Positions 46,288-55,237 of a stretch of DNA of 64,000 nucleotides are shown here, one piece after another; positions within the stretch are counted from its first letter, which is position 1; every line of letters begins with the position of its first letter. Origin of the DNA: JBMNCR01 sp049366695 (lineage in GTDB: Bacteria > Bacillota > Clostridia > Eubacteriales > Alkalibacteraceae). The DNA is taken from the NCBI GenBank assembly GCA_049366695.1, contig JBMNCR010000012.1, positions 4,778 through 68,777 of the forward strand, read 5' to 3'. The notes below the pieces were generated by a model that saw only the letters and a program-made list of their open reading frames with translations, was not told where the DNA came from and did not search any database. The position numbers were made by a program, and so were the translations under genes.

Positions 46288-46775
46288 TTTATCACCTTAA
46301 TATTATTATATATTCTATCAAAATACCCAATGTGCATAAGACTTTCAGTAAGAGTCTTGCGAAACTGCACAAATTCTATATTAACACCAAAATTCTCAGA
46401 CAATTCATAATCATTACACCCTTGAGCTAAATCAGTTTCAAATATAAAAACAGGCATGAGAAAATAAGCAGCGAAGGCTTGGGCTTGGGATTCGTTTTTG
46501 GCAACGACTACATTATCGCAATTAAATGTATTTGTAGCATGTTGAGTAATATGACAAACCTCATGAACAATATCCTCACGATACTGCTCTGGATCATACT
46601 CACCAATAGTTAGTTCACCATCTAGATGCATAGACGATTTTAGATTCTTTTTTATTACAATTTTAATATTCATATCTTCTATAATCTGGTCAATGGTGTC
46701 TAAAGGAACAGGGAAGTCAAAGATTTTATATTCGGTAAGAAGATAGTTAGCACGTTGTAGTATTCTTAGAAACAT
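46284..46775 (-). CDS. ImmA/IrrE family metallopeptidase
   Basis: A 163-residue protein with the zinc-protease motif HEVCH (H71, E72, H75) in EDIVHEVCHITQHATN. ImmA proteases cleave phage-type repressors on DNA damage and so trigger excision. Cotranscribed with, and overlapping, the recombinase gene, matching ICE/prophage induction modules. AGGAGGT ribosome binding site. Its likely target is the XRE repressor of this prophage. A LexA-like box lies 54 bp upstream. Confidence 0.92.
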   Translation of the reverse strand: MFLRILQRANYLLTEYKIFDFPVPLDTIDQIIEDMNIKIVIKKNLKSSMHLDGELTIGEYDPEQYREDIVHEVCHITQHATNTFNCDNVVVAKNESQAQAFAAYFLMPVFIFETDLAQGCNDYELSENFGVNIEFVQFRKTLTESLMHIGYFDRIYNNIKVIK

Positions 46776-46820
46776 AAATTACCTCCTAAACAATTGAAAC
46801 TTTCAAATGAATATGATATC

Positions 46821-46842
46821 ATTATAACAGAACATATGTTTG
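46821..46842 (-). promoter_or_regulatory. LexA-like (SOS) box and -10 of the immA-recombinase operon
   Basis: AGAACATATGTTTG at 46829-46842 matches the Firmicute LexA pattern GAAC-N4-GTTY. Reading on the minus strand, TATAAT (46821-46826) follows it, about 50 bp before the ImmA start. Binding here would keep the excision operon silent until DNA damage. Confidence 0.6.
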
Positions 46843-47056
46843 GTTGGTAGTGATTTGTTATATTTTGCTTGAGAATTAGTATAATATATGAACCGGAAGA
46901 GGTAATAATAGTATATAAAAAGTAATACAGCCAAATGTTTTAGAAACTAGTGAAAGCTATGAATTATGTATGTTATAATTAGGCGTATTATTATATATTT
47001 AAAACTATAAATTATATGTTTAGAATAAAAATAGTCATGGTTATAGAGGTGAACAT

Positions 47057-48262
47057 ATGGAAAAAACCGTAGTAGAATTATTTGCTGGAGTGGGTGGTTT
47101 TAGATTAGGCTTATCCAAATCTTCGAAGGATTGGGATTTTGTATGGTCAAATCAATGGGAACCTAGTAGGAAAGCTCAAGACGCATTTAATTGTTACATT
47201 AATCATTTTGGGGATAAAAAAATACATATTAATGAAGACATAAACAAGATTGAAAAAACAATAATACCGAAACACAATTTGTTAGTAGGTGGGTTCCCTT
47301 GTCAAGATTATAGTGTTGCTGCAACTGGAGCAAATGGAATTCAAGGGAAAAAGGGAGTTCTTTGGTGGTCTATTTATGATACATTAAAAGCAAAGAAGCC
47401 TCCGTTTGTTTTATTAGAAAATGTTGATAGGTTACTTAAATCACCATCGAGTCAGAGAGGAAAAGATTTTGGTATCATGCTAGGTTGTTTTGCTTCCTTA
47501 GGGTATTCAGTAGAATGGCGAGTCATAAATGCAGGAGAATACGGATTCCCTCAAAGGAGGCGTAGAGTATTCATTTTTGCATCTCATAGTACTACTAAGT
47601 ATGAAAAAAAGTTACATGAAAATAATTTATTTTCTAGGCTTCATAAGGAAGGATTTTTTTGTAATCAATTTCCAATAAACGATAATATTAGATTAGCAAA
47701 TGAATTATTTATAGACTATAATGAGATATCTCAATTATCAAAATCGTTCAAAGATACATTTTATAATACGGGGATAATGAATAATGGAAAAGTGTATACG
47801 GAAGAAACTAAGCCTAAATACGATAATAAATATATAACATTGGCAGACATTTTACAAACTGGAGAAATTGAAGAAAAATATTTTTTAACAGGAGAAATTG
47901 AAGATTGGCATTATATGAAGGGTGCTAAGAAAATTGAACGAACGAGTAAATCTGGTCATTCATATATTTTTTCAGAAGGAGCTATACCCTTTCCAGATGA
48001 TATTATGAAATCTTCACGAACAATGTTAACATCAGAATCTTCTAAAAATAGAAGTACGCACATAATTCAAGATTTTAAGACTGGTAAGTATAGAAAACTA
48101 ACACCGATTGAATGTGAAAGACTTAATGGGTTTGATGATGACTGGACTAATACCGGCATGTCAGATCGCTTTAGATATTTTTGTATGGGAAATGCATTGG
48201 TTGTTGGGTTAGTAGAAAAAATGGGGGTAGAACTTAATAAGATATTTGAGAGTGAAAAATAA
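47057..48262 (+). CDS. DNA C5-cytosine methyltransferase
   Basis: A 401-residue C5 methylase: motif I VELFAGVGGFRLGL, catalytic PC in GGFPCQDYSVA (C82), ENV in LLENVDRLL, motif VIII region YGFPQRRRRVF, a target-recognition domain at about 190-300, and the C-terminal PIECERLNGFDDDWT with MGNALVVGLV. Convergent with a Sau3AI-type endonuclease operon, it is probably the protective methylase, which for Sau3AI acts on the C of GATC. Transcribed alone from its own promoter. Confidence 0.93.
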   Translation: MEKTVVELFAGVGGFRLGLSKSSKDWDFVWSNQWEPSRKAQDAFNCYINHFGDKKIHINEDINKIEKTIIPKHNLLVGGFPCQDYSVAATGANGIQGKKGVLWWSIYDTLKAKKPPFVLLENVDRLLKSPSSQRGKDFGIMLGCFASLGYSVEWRVINAGEYGFPQRRRRVFIFASHSTTKYEKKLHENNLFSRLHKEGFFCNQFPINDNIRLANELFIDYNEISQLSKSFKDTFYNTGIMNNGKVYTEETKPKYDNKYITLADILQTGEIEEKYFLTGEIEDWHYMKGAKKIERTSKSGHSYIFSEGAIPFPDDIMKSSRTMLTSESSKNRSTHIIQDFKTGKYRKLTPIECERLNGFDDDWTNTGMSDRFRYFCMGNALVVGLVEKMGVELNKIFESEK

Positions 48263-48276
48263 AGGATTATTTTCAT

Positions 48277-49422
48277 TTATCCAACTTCTTCAAGTATCAA
48301 TTTTCCAGTAGACTCGTCAAACTTATATTTGACGAGTTTTACGTTTGTCCAAGTATCAGAAATCGTTGGTCTTCTACCTTTTGTGTAATTTCTTATACAC
48401 ACTTTATTCCTTTTATCTATAACATTTTGAGGAAAATCATAAGCAACTACAAAAGCATTGATTGTTGAGTAATCATTATATGAATATTCTTGATTTACCC
48501 AATCAACATATTTCATTATTTGCTCTATTACTTCACAAGATGCAGTACCTTTCTTAACTTCAATAATCAAATACTTTGAGATAGTATCGTAACCCTCTAT
48601 GTATCTATATCCGAATATATCCATTTTGTCCATATAGTGAACTGGCTTAAATGGTGAGGCAATTACTTGATGAGAGATGTAATCCCATTTATCAAAAACA
48701 CTATCAGTTTCAGTACATAATATTTCTACTAAACCAGCCTCAAGTGCCATTTCATGTTTTACATATTCATCTGTATTACACTGTTTTATTATTTCTGTTG
48801 AAGAAATATTATAATAATTGTTTAATTTATTTTTTAAAGAGAAATGAAACTCTTCATTGTACGTAAAGCATCGACTTTTATCACTTAAAGCATCTTCATT
48901 GCGTTTTAATATGATATCTTTTAGTGCTTTGTTTTCCTCATCGTCGATTTTTACAAAGGATAATCGTTGGAAGGCTCTTAACATCCTAAAACTTTTTGGA
49001 TTAGAAGCAAGAACATCATCCATATCAATACCTTTTTTAAAAAAATATGGTAAAGGCTCAAATAAACATAAAAAGCGATTATTAATACTAGTTTCATCAT
49101 TATTAAACAACATTTCAGATTGAATATCTTGAAATTGAAAATTTTTAGCATAAATTGCTTGAGGATAATTTAAATATTTGCAATCTTCATTGATATTTAT
49201 CAATGCTCCTATCCCATATATATTTCTTTGACAGAAGAAATATATATTATCCCCATGTTTCATACTGATATAATCTGCAAAAGTTGCTTCATAAGCATTA
49301 AGCCAATATTCTTTTGAAAATCTTTTAAATCTAGTACTATAAATTCCATTTAAGATACATCTATCCATTGACTCTAAGTTGTCTAAATTGATTACATAAC
49401 CTGGCAACCTAATCACCTCCAT
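48277..49422 (-). CDS. PD-(D/E)XK-like nuclease, restriction-associated
   Basis: A 381-residue protein of no family I can name. The N-terminal part resembles an EVE/PUA-like reader (GDNIYFFCQRNIYGIGALIN, residues about 57-76). The C-terminal part has a PD-(D/E)XK-like core: the acidic MDIFGYRYIEGYD, then KYLIIEVKKGTA (E-x-K) and EQIMKYVDWV. It overlaps the Sau3AI-like gene by 14 bp, so it is read with it. It may cut or sense modified DNA. The nuclease assignment is by motif only. Confidence 0.6.
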   Translation of the reverse strand: MEVIRLPGYVINLDNLESMDRCILNGIYSTRFKRFSKEYWLNAYEATFADYISMKHGDNIYFFCQRNIYGIGALININEDCKYLNYPQAIYAKNFQFQDIQSEMLFNNDETSINNRFLCLFEPLPYFFKKGIDMDDVLASNPKSFRMLRAFQRLSFVKIDDEENKALKDIILKRNEDALSDKSRCFTYNEEFHFSLKNKLNNYYNISSTEIIKQCNTDEYVKHEMALEAGLVEILCTETDSVFDKWDYISHQVIASPFKPVHYMDKMDIFGYRYIEGYDTISKYLIIEVKKGTASCEVIEQIMKYVDWVNQEYSYNDYSTINAFVVAYDFPQNVIDKRNKVCIRNYTKGRRPTISDTWTNVKLVKYKFDESTGKLILEEVG

Positions 49423-50779
49423 TTTTAATTTGTTCTTTTATATACGAATTATTGAGCCAAAAACACTGCTTTGTCAACATTCTACCATCTGGAAGAGGAT
49501 AAGCATCATCCCTTTTAGAACTATGAGGTCTTACATGAGCGACACTGCTATTTGATGAAGTTGGAAGATTATTATAATATTTGGATTTTATCTTTATTAT
49601 CTCTACTCCTGACTTGATGACTTGTACTGTTCTGTCCCATACTTTTTTTATCTCGGTATCTAAATCTATTAAGGGCATATTCCAAAACATCCCTTTATCT
49701 AGGCGAAGGATATTATTTTTATCGTATCTAAATATTACAAATAAGAATTTAGTTTCAATAAACATATTTCTTAAGTCTGAATTTTCCCAATCTTGTTCAA
49801 TGATTTCTGTGAACTTAAAAGTTGGGAAAGACATGTGTTGCTCAATCATCCCATTCTGTTCAACACGAATTGCTTTTATTTTAATATTAGCATTTTCGAA
49901 TTCTTGCGCATTTTTAGTGTTTACTTTCAGTATTTTCAAAGATATTTTCGAAGCAAAATTTTTGATGTTTTTTTTATACTTGACTTCATATTCAATGGAC
50001 AAATCATCAACACTTTTCCCAACATTAGAATTAAGGATATGTAATACATATTCTTCAAAAGTTATATTAGTTAGTTGATTAGTATTTTTTACTATTGGGT
50101 CATATGTCGTTTTTCTTTTTCGAATATACGTATTTAAGATATGAGTCATATATTTAGATTTCAATGAAAAAGCTCTTTGAGGAGCACATTCATTTGAATA
50201 CGGTTGTTTTCTTAAAGCAGTATTTTTATTACCTTTTGTACACGCGCCTAAATAGAAGGTATCTGATTCAGATAATGTATGAGCATTACCATTTCTAATG
50301 GTATCAACTATTTTCTCCCAATCATCTTTAATAATTCTTAAATCACTTTTTGGAAATTGAAATAGTTGTGCAAAGTTAATTCTATAATCAAGTTGATTTA
50401 AATCTTCTTCATATAAATAGTAGATAATTAAAAGAAGTTGGTTTTTATGAAGGAGTGTACTATTTTCAAAATTTTCTTGAATAATAGTCATATAATTAAT
50501 TATATTTAATACTAATCTTTCTTTTGCAGAGTAAGAACCATTTTTATTTATTTTATATGGAGTTAATTTTAATTCAACACCAGCTTCTTTAAAATCTGGA
50601 TTTGCATCATTATTTGGATCGTATTTAAAATGATATTTTTCGATTAATTGTCCAAGATTTCCTTTGCCTTTATAAATTTTAGCATCATCTGGTAGCAATT
50701 CTTTAAAGGTTTTATTTAATATTTTTTTCGAATAATCTTCAATTGATTTAGGATCTTTATTATTATAAGGTAAATTCAT
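49409..50779 (-). CDS. Sau3AI/MutH-type restriction endonuclease
   Basis: A 456-residue protein close to Sau3AI: KGKGNLGQLIEKYHFKYDP, DANPDFKEAGVELKLTPYK with the catalytic D62-E69-x-K71 triad of MutH nucleases, and SAKERLVLNIINY. Sau3AI is two fused MutH-like domains cutting GATC. The C-terminal half here is similarly long and ends with the DAYPLPDGRM segment. The recognition site of this homologue is inferred, not proven. It pairs with the C5 methylase on the other strand. Confidence 0.9.
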   Translation of the reverse strand: MNLPYNNKDPKSIEDYSKKILNKTFKELLPDDAKIYKGKGNLGQLIEKYHFKYDPNNDANPDFKEAGVELKLTPYKINKNGSYSAKERLVLNIINYMTIIQENFENSTLLHKNQLLLIIYYLYEEDLNQLDYRINFAQLFQFPKSDLRIIKDDWEKIVDTIRNGNAHTLSESDTFYLGACTKGNKNTALRKQPYSNECAPQRAFSLKSKYMTHILNTYIRKRKTTYDPIVKNTNQLTNITFEEYVLHILNSNVGKSVDDLSIEYEVKYKKNIKNFASKISLKILKVNTKNAQEFENANIKIKAIRVEQNGMIEQHMSFPTFKFTEIIEQDWENSDLRNMFIETKFLFVIFRYDKNNILRLDKGMFWNMPLIDLDTEIKKVWDRTVQVIKSGVEIIKIKSKYYNNLPTSSNSSVAHVRPHSSKRDDAYPLPDGRMLTKQCFWLNNSYIKEQIKNGGD

Positions 50780-50855
50780 GTTTTATCTTCACATCCTTTA
50801 TAGTACTAAGAAGTCTTGTTTAATTGTCTTTTTATTATTATTTATTATGGGTACT

Positions 50856-51476
50856 TTAACCATAATGCATTTCTCTATGACAATTCGGACATACTGCAAT
50901 TGTATTATCAATAGAATCATATCCTCCTTTAGATAAAGGTATAATATGATGTACTTCAAGATAAGGAGAATTATCAGATGATTTTAGAAAAGGTGCTGAT
51001 TGATTACATTTTTCACAGATTCCACTTGATCTTTCTAGTGTTTCTGCAACGATATCAGGATTCCTTTGATAAGTGGTTGTAGTAAGTGTGATTGTTCTAG
51101 GTCGTTTATTGGCGTTCATGATTCTTTTTTGTCTCTCTTCTTTGCTACTTTTAAGGCTTTTATGTACATTTAAAGTATGCTCATCTAAATATTTTTGAGA
51201 ATAGAAGATATTTTTTATAAGCATAAGAGCATCTTTGTACTTTGAATCAGCAGTATTTAATTCATTACTAAAAGATTGATTTTGTAAAACTGACTTTTTA
51301 TTTTTACGGATATTAAAATGATGTAAAATTTTCATTGTCTCATAGCCCCCACCATTATTAGGCGCGGGTAAATGAAGCGTTTCTTTTTGTATTTGTCTAT
51401 GACTTTTACCGTTATATAGATAATCTAATAGAACTTTTTGTATTGTTGAAATATCATATTTATTAATAATACTCAC
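50856..51476 (-). CDS. HNH endonuclease
   Basis: A 206-residue protein with a C-terminal HNH domain: zinc ligands CEKCNQ and CPNCHRE, and the catalytic LEVHHIIPLSKGG, ending HREMHYG. The N-terminal part is a helical/HTH-like segment (SIINKYDISTIQKVLLDYLY). It lies in the middle of the restriction operon, after the exonuclease-BRCT and unknown genes. It could be an effector or a modification-dependent nuclease. Confidence 0.85.
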   Translation of the reverse strand: MSIINKYDISTIQKVLLDYLYNGKSHRQIQKETLHLPAPNNGGGYETMKILHHFNIRKNKKSVLQNQSFSNELNTADSKYKDALMLIKNIFYSQKYLDEHTLNVHKSLKSSKEERQKRIMNANKRPRTITLTTTTYQRNPDIVAETLERSSGICEKCNQSAPFLKSSDNSPYLEVHHIIPLSKGGYDSIDNTIAVCPNCHREMHYG

Positions 51477-51514
51477 GTATAATCATTCCTTGCTTATACA
51501 ACATGATTAAATTG

Positions 51515-51955
51515 CTAAATAATTAAGTTGCATTTAAATTTATCAAAATAAAAATCTTCTAAATTTTCAACATTATCAAATAAAATACTTAAGTCTGTAT
51601 CTTTGTAGTTATATTTATTAGTATGGGTGCATGTTCGAATATAATATATATGAGACTTCAATTTATTATCATCATTAGGATCTTTAAATTTAATGATATC
51701 CTTTTTAATTGGCACAAATTTATGCCGAGCAACTTCTTTTCCTTCTTTTAAAACAATAAGTAATGCATTATCTTTTAAATAGGCAACATCATATTTTTCT
51801 TTAGGATATAATCCCAAAGAATACCTGCAATCAATTTCATTAACATAATAATCTGTTAATCTTTCTTCTGAACAAAAGCCTGTAACTATTATATGGTCAT
51901 CACAAACATTAAATATTGCGCTATTAAGCTCTTCTAATTTAGGTTGTAGGAGCAT
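51515..51955 (-). CDS. Unknown protein of the defence operon
   Basis: A 146-residue soluble protein, acidic and aromatic-rich (YKDTDLSILFDNVENLEDFY near the C-terminus). No motif is recognised. It overlaps the exonuclease-BRCT gene by 17 bp and precedes the HNH gene, so it is translationally coupled and most probably works with these proteins. Confidence 0.55.
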   Translation of the reverse strand: MLLQPKLEELNSAIFNVCDDHIIVTGFCSEERLTDYYVNEIDCRYSLGLYPKEKYDVAYLKDNALLIVLKEGKEVARHKFVPIKKDIIKFKDPNDDNKLKSHIYYIRTCTHTNKYNYKDTDLSILFDNVENLEDFYFDKFKCNLII

Positions 51956-52895
51956 GTTTAACCTCCCCTAATAATTCTATAAATTTATCTTCATTAATAA
52001 TATTAATCTCATATCCTTTTTCAATGAGTGCATAGGCTTTTTCTTCTTTATTACTTATCCCATCTTCACCAACTATTGACTTGTCCTGGATACCAACTAC
52101 TAGATAGTCGGTTGTTTTAGTGACTGTACTACGGTTTTTACCCCCAAGATTTACGATGCTTTGCATAGCTGCCTTCCTATGCAATGTTAGAAGTGTTCCA
52201 GTTAAAACAATATTTTTTTCATAGAATGGATGATCTGAATTGAAATTATCAGTTGTTGGGACTACATCAGATATGCGGACGCTGTGAAATTTGCGTTTTT
52301 TGCCTATAGATTTTTGTGAATTTAAATCATGTATTCTTTTTATCTTTATGTTAGAATGAGCATAACAATAAGATTTAAATGAATCTTCATTTTTATACTC
52401 AATACTTTTTAGGACGATTTTTGCACATGTTAAAGCATCACATAACGCATTATGATGGTTTTCAATCGGAATTCCAAAATGTGCAGCTTTATCTTTCAAA
52501 GAGTTTCCTACATTATCATAGCACGCCATATTTGAAAATTGTATGCTACATAGATAGTAAAAATAAGGGATAGATATTTCATATTCCAATAAAGATAATT
52601 TTAAGACAGACATATCGAATGAGGCATTATGAGCAATAATGATATTATTTATGTTGAAGTATTTTTTAATTTCATCCCATACTTCTGAAAAATTTGGTGC
52701 ATCTTGGACTTGATCTGGAGTAATGCCATGAATTTTAATATTAATAGAATCAAACTTCATTACAGGAGGTTTAATCAGTGAATAATACTTATCACAAATA
52801 ATACTATCTTTAACTGCTACAAGAGCAACAGAACAGGCACTATTTAGGCTTCTATTTGCAGTTTCAAAATCAATGGCTACAAAATCGTAAGACAT
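51939..52895 (-). CDS. DEDDh exonuclease fused to a BRCT domain
   Basis: A 318-residue protein. The DnaQ/epsilon-like exonuclease domain (1-170) has motif I AIDFETANRSLNSAC, IHGITPDQVQDAPNFSE, motif II IIAHNASFDMSVLK and motif III HNALCDALTCAK. The C-terminal BRCT domain begins at about residue 228 (KNIVLTGTLLTLHRKAAMQS, then LGGKN, TTDYLVVG). This fusion occurs sporadically in Firmicutes and phages. Here it is the first gene of a five-gene minus-strand operon with three putative nucleases. Confidence 0.88.
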   Translation of the reverse strand: MSYDFVAIDFETANRSLNSACSVALVAVKDSIICDKYYSLIKPPVMKFDSINIKIHGITPDQVQDAPNFSEVWDEIKKYFNINNIIIAHNASFDMSVLKLSLLEYEISIPYFYYLCSIQFSNMACYDNVGNSLKDKAAHFGIPIENHHNALCDALTCAKIVLKSIEYKNEDSFKSYCYAHSNIKIKRIHDLNSQKSIGKKRKFHSVRISDVVPTTDNFNSDHPFYEKNIVLTGTLLTLHRKAAMQSIVNLGGKNRSTVTKTTDYLVVGIQDKSIVGEDGISNKEEKAYALIEKGYEINIINEDKFIELLGEVKHAPTT

Positions 52896-52990
52896 TTAGA
52901 TTTCCCCCTTTTATTTCTCTGCAAATAACCAATAAGCAATAATTAATACAAATACAGAGAATATAATAATTAAATTCTTTATTTTACAAT

Positions 52991-53133
52991 ATTTGCACAA
53001 AACCCAAAAATAATACGGCTTATCATAAGCCGTAGTTGTCATCAATCTTTATTGTCGTTTTTTCTCTTCTCAGCAAGTAAATATCTAGCTTCTATATATT
53101 CAATAATTGATTCTATATCTTCATCATCCATTG
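52991..53133. repeat. Direct repeat, left copy
   Basis: Nearly identical to 54392-54536: one substitution and a 2-nt indel in about 143 bp. It carries the last part of a repressor gene and its terminator hairpin (ACGGCTTAT/ATAAGCCGT). The two copies flank the HsdR_N-like gene. Confidence 0.9.
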
Positions 53134-53165
53134 TGTCATAGTTCGTAAAAGCCAGTTCTTTATTT
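53042..53165 (-). pseudogene. 3' fragment of the XRE repressor gene
   Basis: Encodes the repressor C-terminus: KELAFTNYDTMDDEDIESI, identical in most positions to the intact copy at 54445-54855, and stops at 53042. No HTH region remains. The fragment is a scar of the duplication that brought in the HsdR_N-like gene. Confidence 0.8.
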
Positions 53166-53231
53166 CATAATTTTGGACATTGGAATAGTTATCTATAGTC
53201 AGGGCTTATATGGATAGCATTAATAAGTATA

Positions 53232-54305
53232 TTACTCTATATTATACAATCCAACAGCCTTAATTAGTTCGTTTTTATATTGAATGATACTATGTATGTT
53301 TTCCAAAGAGTATCTTTGTCCGCGTTGACTACCATCGGCGATAATAATGGATTTAGAATTTTCTTTCAAGACTAAACGACAAATCCATTTTCTTGTATTA
53401 CCATCGATTAAGATGCCTAAATAAGATAATGTATCTTTATAGGTAATTTTGGAAAAGTCTATAGTATCACTTAACAGAGTTTTGACTATTCCAAATGACT
53501 CTATCTCTTCTAATGTGGTTTTTATTTCATCACTTTTTTCTACAGCAATTTCTTCTAATTCCATAATTTCATTCTTGGATTCATTATCTTTATTCTTATT
53601 AATAGCTTGATTGAGCATTGTATTCAGAAGTTCACTTTTATATTGTTTTATTGCTTTTGTAATTAGTGTAGTAAACTTATCTTTTACATTTTGGGTTTTA
53701 CGACCATTATAGAACTCTGATAATATAAATTCTATAAAGTTATCACTAGGTGTTTCGAAGATATTATTTAGCACTAAACTAATGTCATTCATATATTTTA
53801 GTTCGCTGGCACTGTCTAAGAGGTTGTCTACATCAAAATTTTCTTTTTTAAATTTCATTAATTGTTTGATTTTCGAATCTTTTAAGTCTAAAAAATCAAA
53901 TTCAAAGAAAGGTTTCAGATCTAATTTATTTGTTTCATCTAAATCAGTAAAAAAGTGATATTTAATACCATTAGTTAATATTCCAAATTTAGAAGTTGTT
54001 GTTGAGAAGTACCTAAATAATTGACTCCCATGTTTATCTAATATGGATTCGCTACAAGATTTTGCTTCAATAAGTATGATAGGTTCTCCATTAATAAAAA
54101 TGGCGTAATCAACTTTTTCTCCTTTTTTTGTACCAAAATCAGCTGTAAATTCTGGAACAAACTCACTTGGATTAAAGACATCATATCCAAGTAGACTAAA
54201 GAATGGCATAATTAAAGCTGTTTTCGTTGCCTCTTCAGTTTGGACTTTATCTTTCATGTCTTCTACTCTTTTTGCAAATTGTTTGATACTTGAATCAAAA
54301 TCCAT
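53232..54305 (-). CDS. HsdR_N-like (type I restriction N-terminal) endonuclease protein
   Basis: A 357-residue protein with the PD-(D/E)XK nuclease fold of type I restriction R-subunits: MPFFSLLGYDVFNPSEFVPE, KVDYAIFINGEPIILIEAKS (D..E-x-K) and QLFRYFSTTTSKFGILTNG (GxxY region). No helicase domain follows; the rest is helical. In-frame ATG 54326 is weak; AGAGGGG precedes ATG 54305. Related stand-alone proteins are common in prophages and defence islands. It is flanked by duplicated repressor DNA. Confidence 0.8.
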   Translation of the reverse strand: MDFDSSIKQFAKRVEDMKDKVQTEEATKTALIMPFFSLLGYDVFNPSEFVPEFTADFGTKKGEKVDYAIFINGEPIILIEAKSCSESILDKHGSQLFRYFSTTTSKFGILTNGIKYHFFTDLDETNKLDLKPFFEFDFLDLKDSKIKQLMKFKKENFDVDNLLDSASELKYMNDISLVLNNIFETPSDNFIEFILSEFYNGRKTQNVKDKFTTLITKAIKQYKSELLNTMLNQAINKNKDNESKNEIMELEEIAVEKSDEIKTTLEEIESFGIVKTLLSDTIDFSKITYKDTLSYLGILIDGNTRKWICRLVLKENSKSIIIADGSQRGQRYSLENIHSIIQYKNELIKAVGLYNIE

Positions 54306-54391
54306 TTTATATTCCCCTCTTTTCATATGTAAATAAACAATAAATAATATAAAATCATATATTTTAATTATTTATTTCAATCTTTAACAAA

Positions 54392-54536
54392 ATTTGCACA
54401 AAACCCTAAAAAATAATACGGCTTATCATAAGCCGTAGTTGTCATCAATCTTTATTGTCATTTTTTCTCTTCTCAGCAAGTAAATATCTAGCTTCTATAT
54501 ATTCAATAATTGATTCTATATCTTCATCATCCATTG
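54392..54536. repeat. Direct repeat, right copy
   Basis: Right copy of the repeat described at 52991-53133; it covers the intact 3' end of the repressor gene and its terminator (54418-54436, perfect 9-bp arms, followed on the minus strand by a T-run). Confidence 0.9.
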
Positions 54537-54855
54537 CATCAAAGTTTTTAAATGCTAATTCTTTATCTTTAAGCTTTGGATGTTTAAATAATTCTTTTAA
54601 ACGCTCCTTAGGAGTAAGTTCTTTATCTTCAGCAGAAACTTGATAAGGTGTAGGGTTGTCTGTTTTATTTAGTAAAAAATCTACAGAACAATTGAAAATT
54701 TCAGAAAGCTTAATTAAGGCTTTTGAATCAGGTTCATTTATATCTTTTTCCCATTTTCCAATAGCTTGTTGGGTAAGATTTAGTAATTCAGCTAACCTTT
54801 TTTGTGTCATGCTGTTTTTTTCTCTAAGATATTTAATTTTTTTACCTAAAGTCAT
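54445..54855 (-). CDS. XRE-family phage repressor
   Basis: A 136-residue repressor. The HTH is at residues 1-65: MTLGKKIKYLREKNSMTQKR, then LTQQAIGKWEKDINEPDSKA and FNCSVDFLLNKTD. The C-terminal part is acidic (DDEDIESIIEYIEARYLLAE). Start at ATG 54855 after GAGGTGT; an upstream in-frame start at 54900 is rejected. Divergent from the Cro-like gene, it should hold the prophage silent and be the ImmA target. A diverged 3' copy lies at 53042. Confidence 0.9.
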   Translation of the reverse strand: MTLGKKIKYLREKNSMTQKRLAELLNLTQQAIGKWEKDINEPDSKALIKLSEIFNCSVDFLLNKTDNPTPYQVSAEDKELTPKERLKELFKHPKLKDKELAFKNFDAMDDEDIESIIEYIEARYLLAEKRKNDNKD

Positions 54856-54908
54856 AAGACACACCTCATATTCATATTCTACAACAAAAAGTATTATCAT
54901 TTATAAAT

Positions 54909-54961
54909 AACACCGAAAAGTTCATTTTTATATTGACAACACCGAAAAGTTGTTGTATATT
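54909..54961 (+). promoter_or_regulatory. Operators and PR-type promoter of the switch
   Basis: AACACCGAAAAGTT occurs at 54909-54922 and 54938-54951, 29 bp apart (about three helical turns). The second lies within ACAAC-N11-GTTGT dyad. TTGACA (54933-54938) and TATATT (54956-54961) with 17 bp spacing make a strong promoter overlapped by this second operator, so repressor binding would block it. Confidence 0.75.
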
Positions 54962-55012
54962 AAATACAACGATACGGCGTAATACTACTTTAAGGTGTAT
55001 GGAGGTGAAAAT

Positions 55013-55225
55013 ATGAGAGAACGAAAATGGTTAATAAGGAGAAGGGATAAAAAATCTCAAATTAATATTGCTAACGAGGTAGGTATTACTCAACAAGCAT
55101 ATAGTGCTATAGAAAATGGGATAAGAAATCCTTCAGTAGCCATTGCTAAAAAAATTGCGGCAATTCTAGATTTTGATTGGACTAAGTTCTTTGATGATGA
55201 TGAAAACTTAAAAGAAACAGGATAG
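55013..55225 (+). CDS. Cro-like XRE regulator
   Basis: A 70-residue HTH protein: MRERKWLIRRRDKKSQINIA, GITQQAYSAIENGIRNPS as recognition region and AAILDFDWTKFFDD. It is the rightward gene of the lysogeny switch. Start ATG 55013 after GGAGGTG; an upstream GTG (54995) is in frame but has no ribosome binding site. Confidence 0.88.
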   Translation: MRERKWLIRRRDKKSQINIANEVGITQQAYSAIENGIRNPSVAIAKKIAAILDFDWTKFFDDDENLKETG

Positions 55226-55237
55226 GGGGAACGATAA

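Noticed and set aside
51939..52895. DNA polymerase III epsilon subunit (DnaQ)
   Set aside because: The C-terminal BRCT domain and nuclease-rich phage operon do not fit a replicative proofreading subunit.
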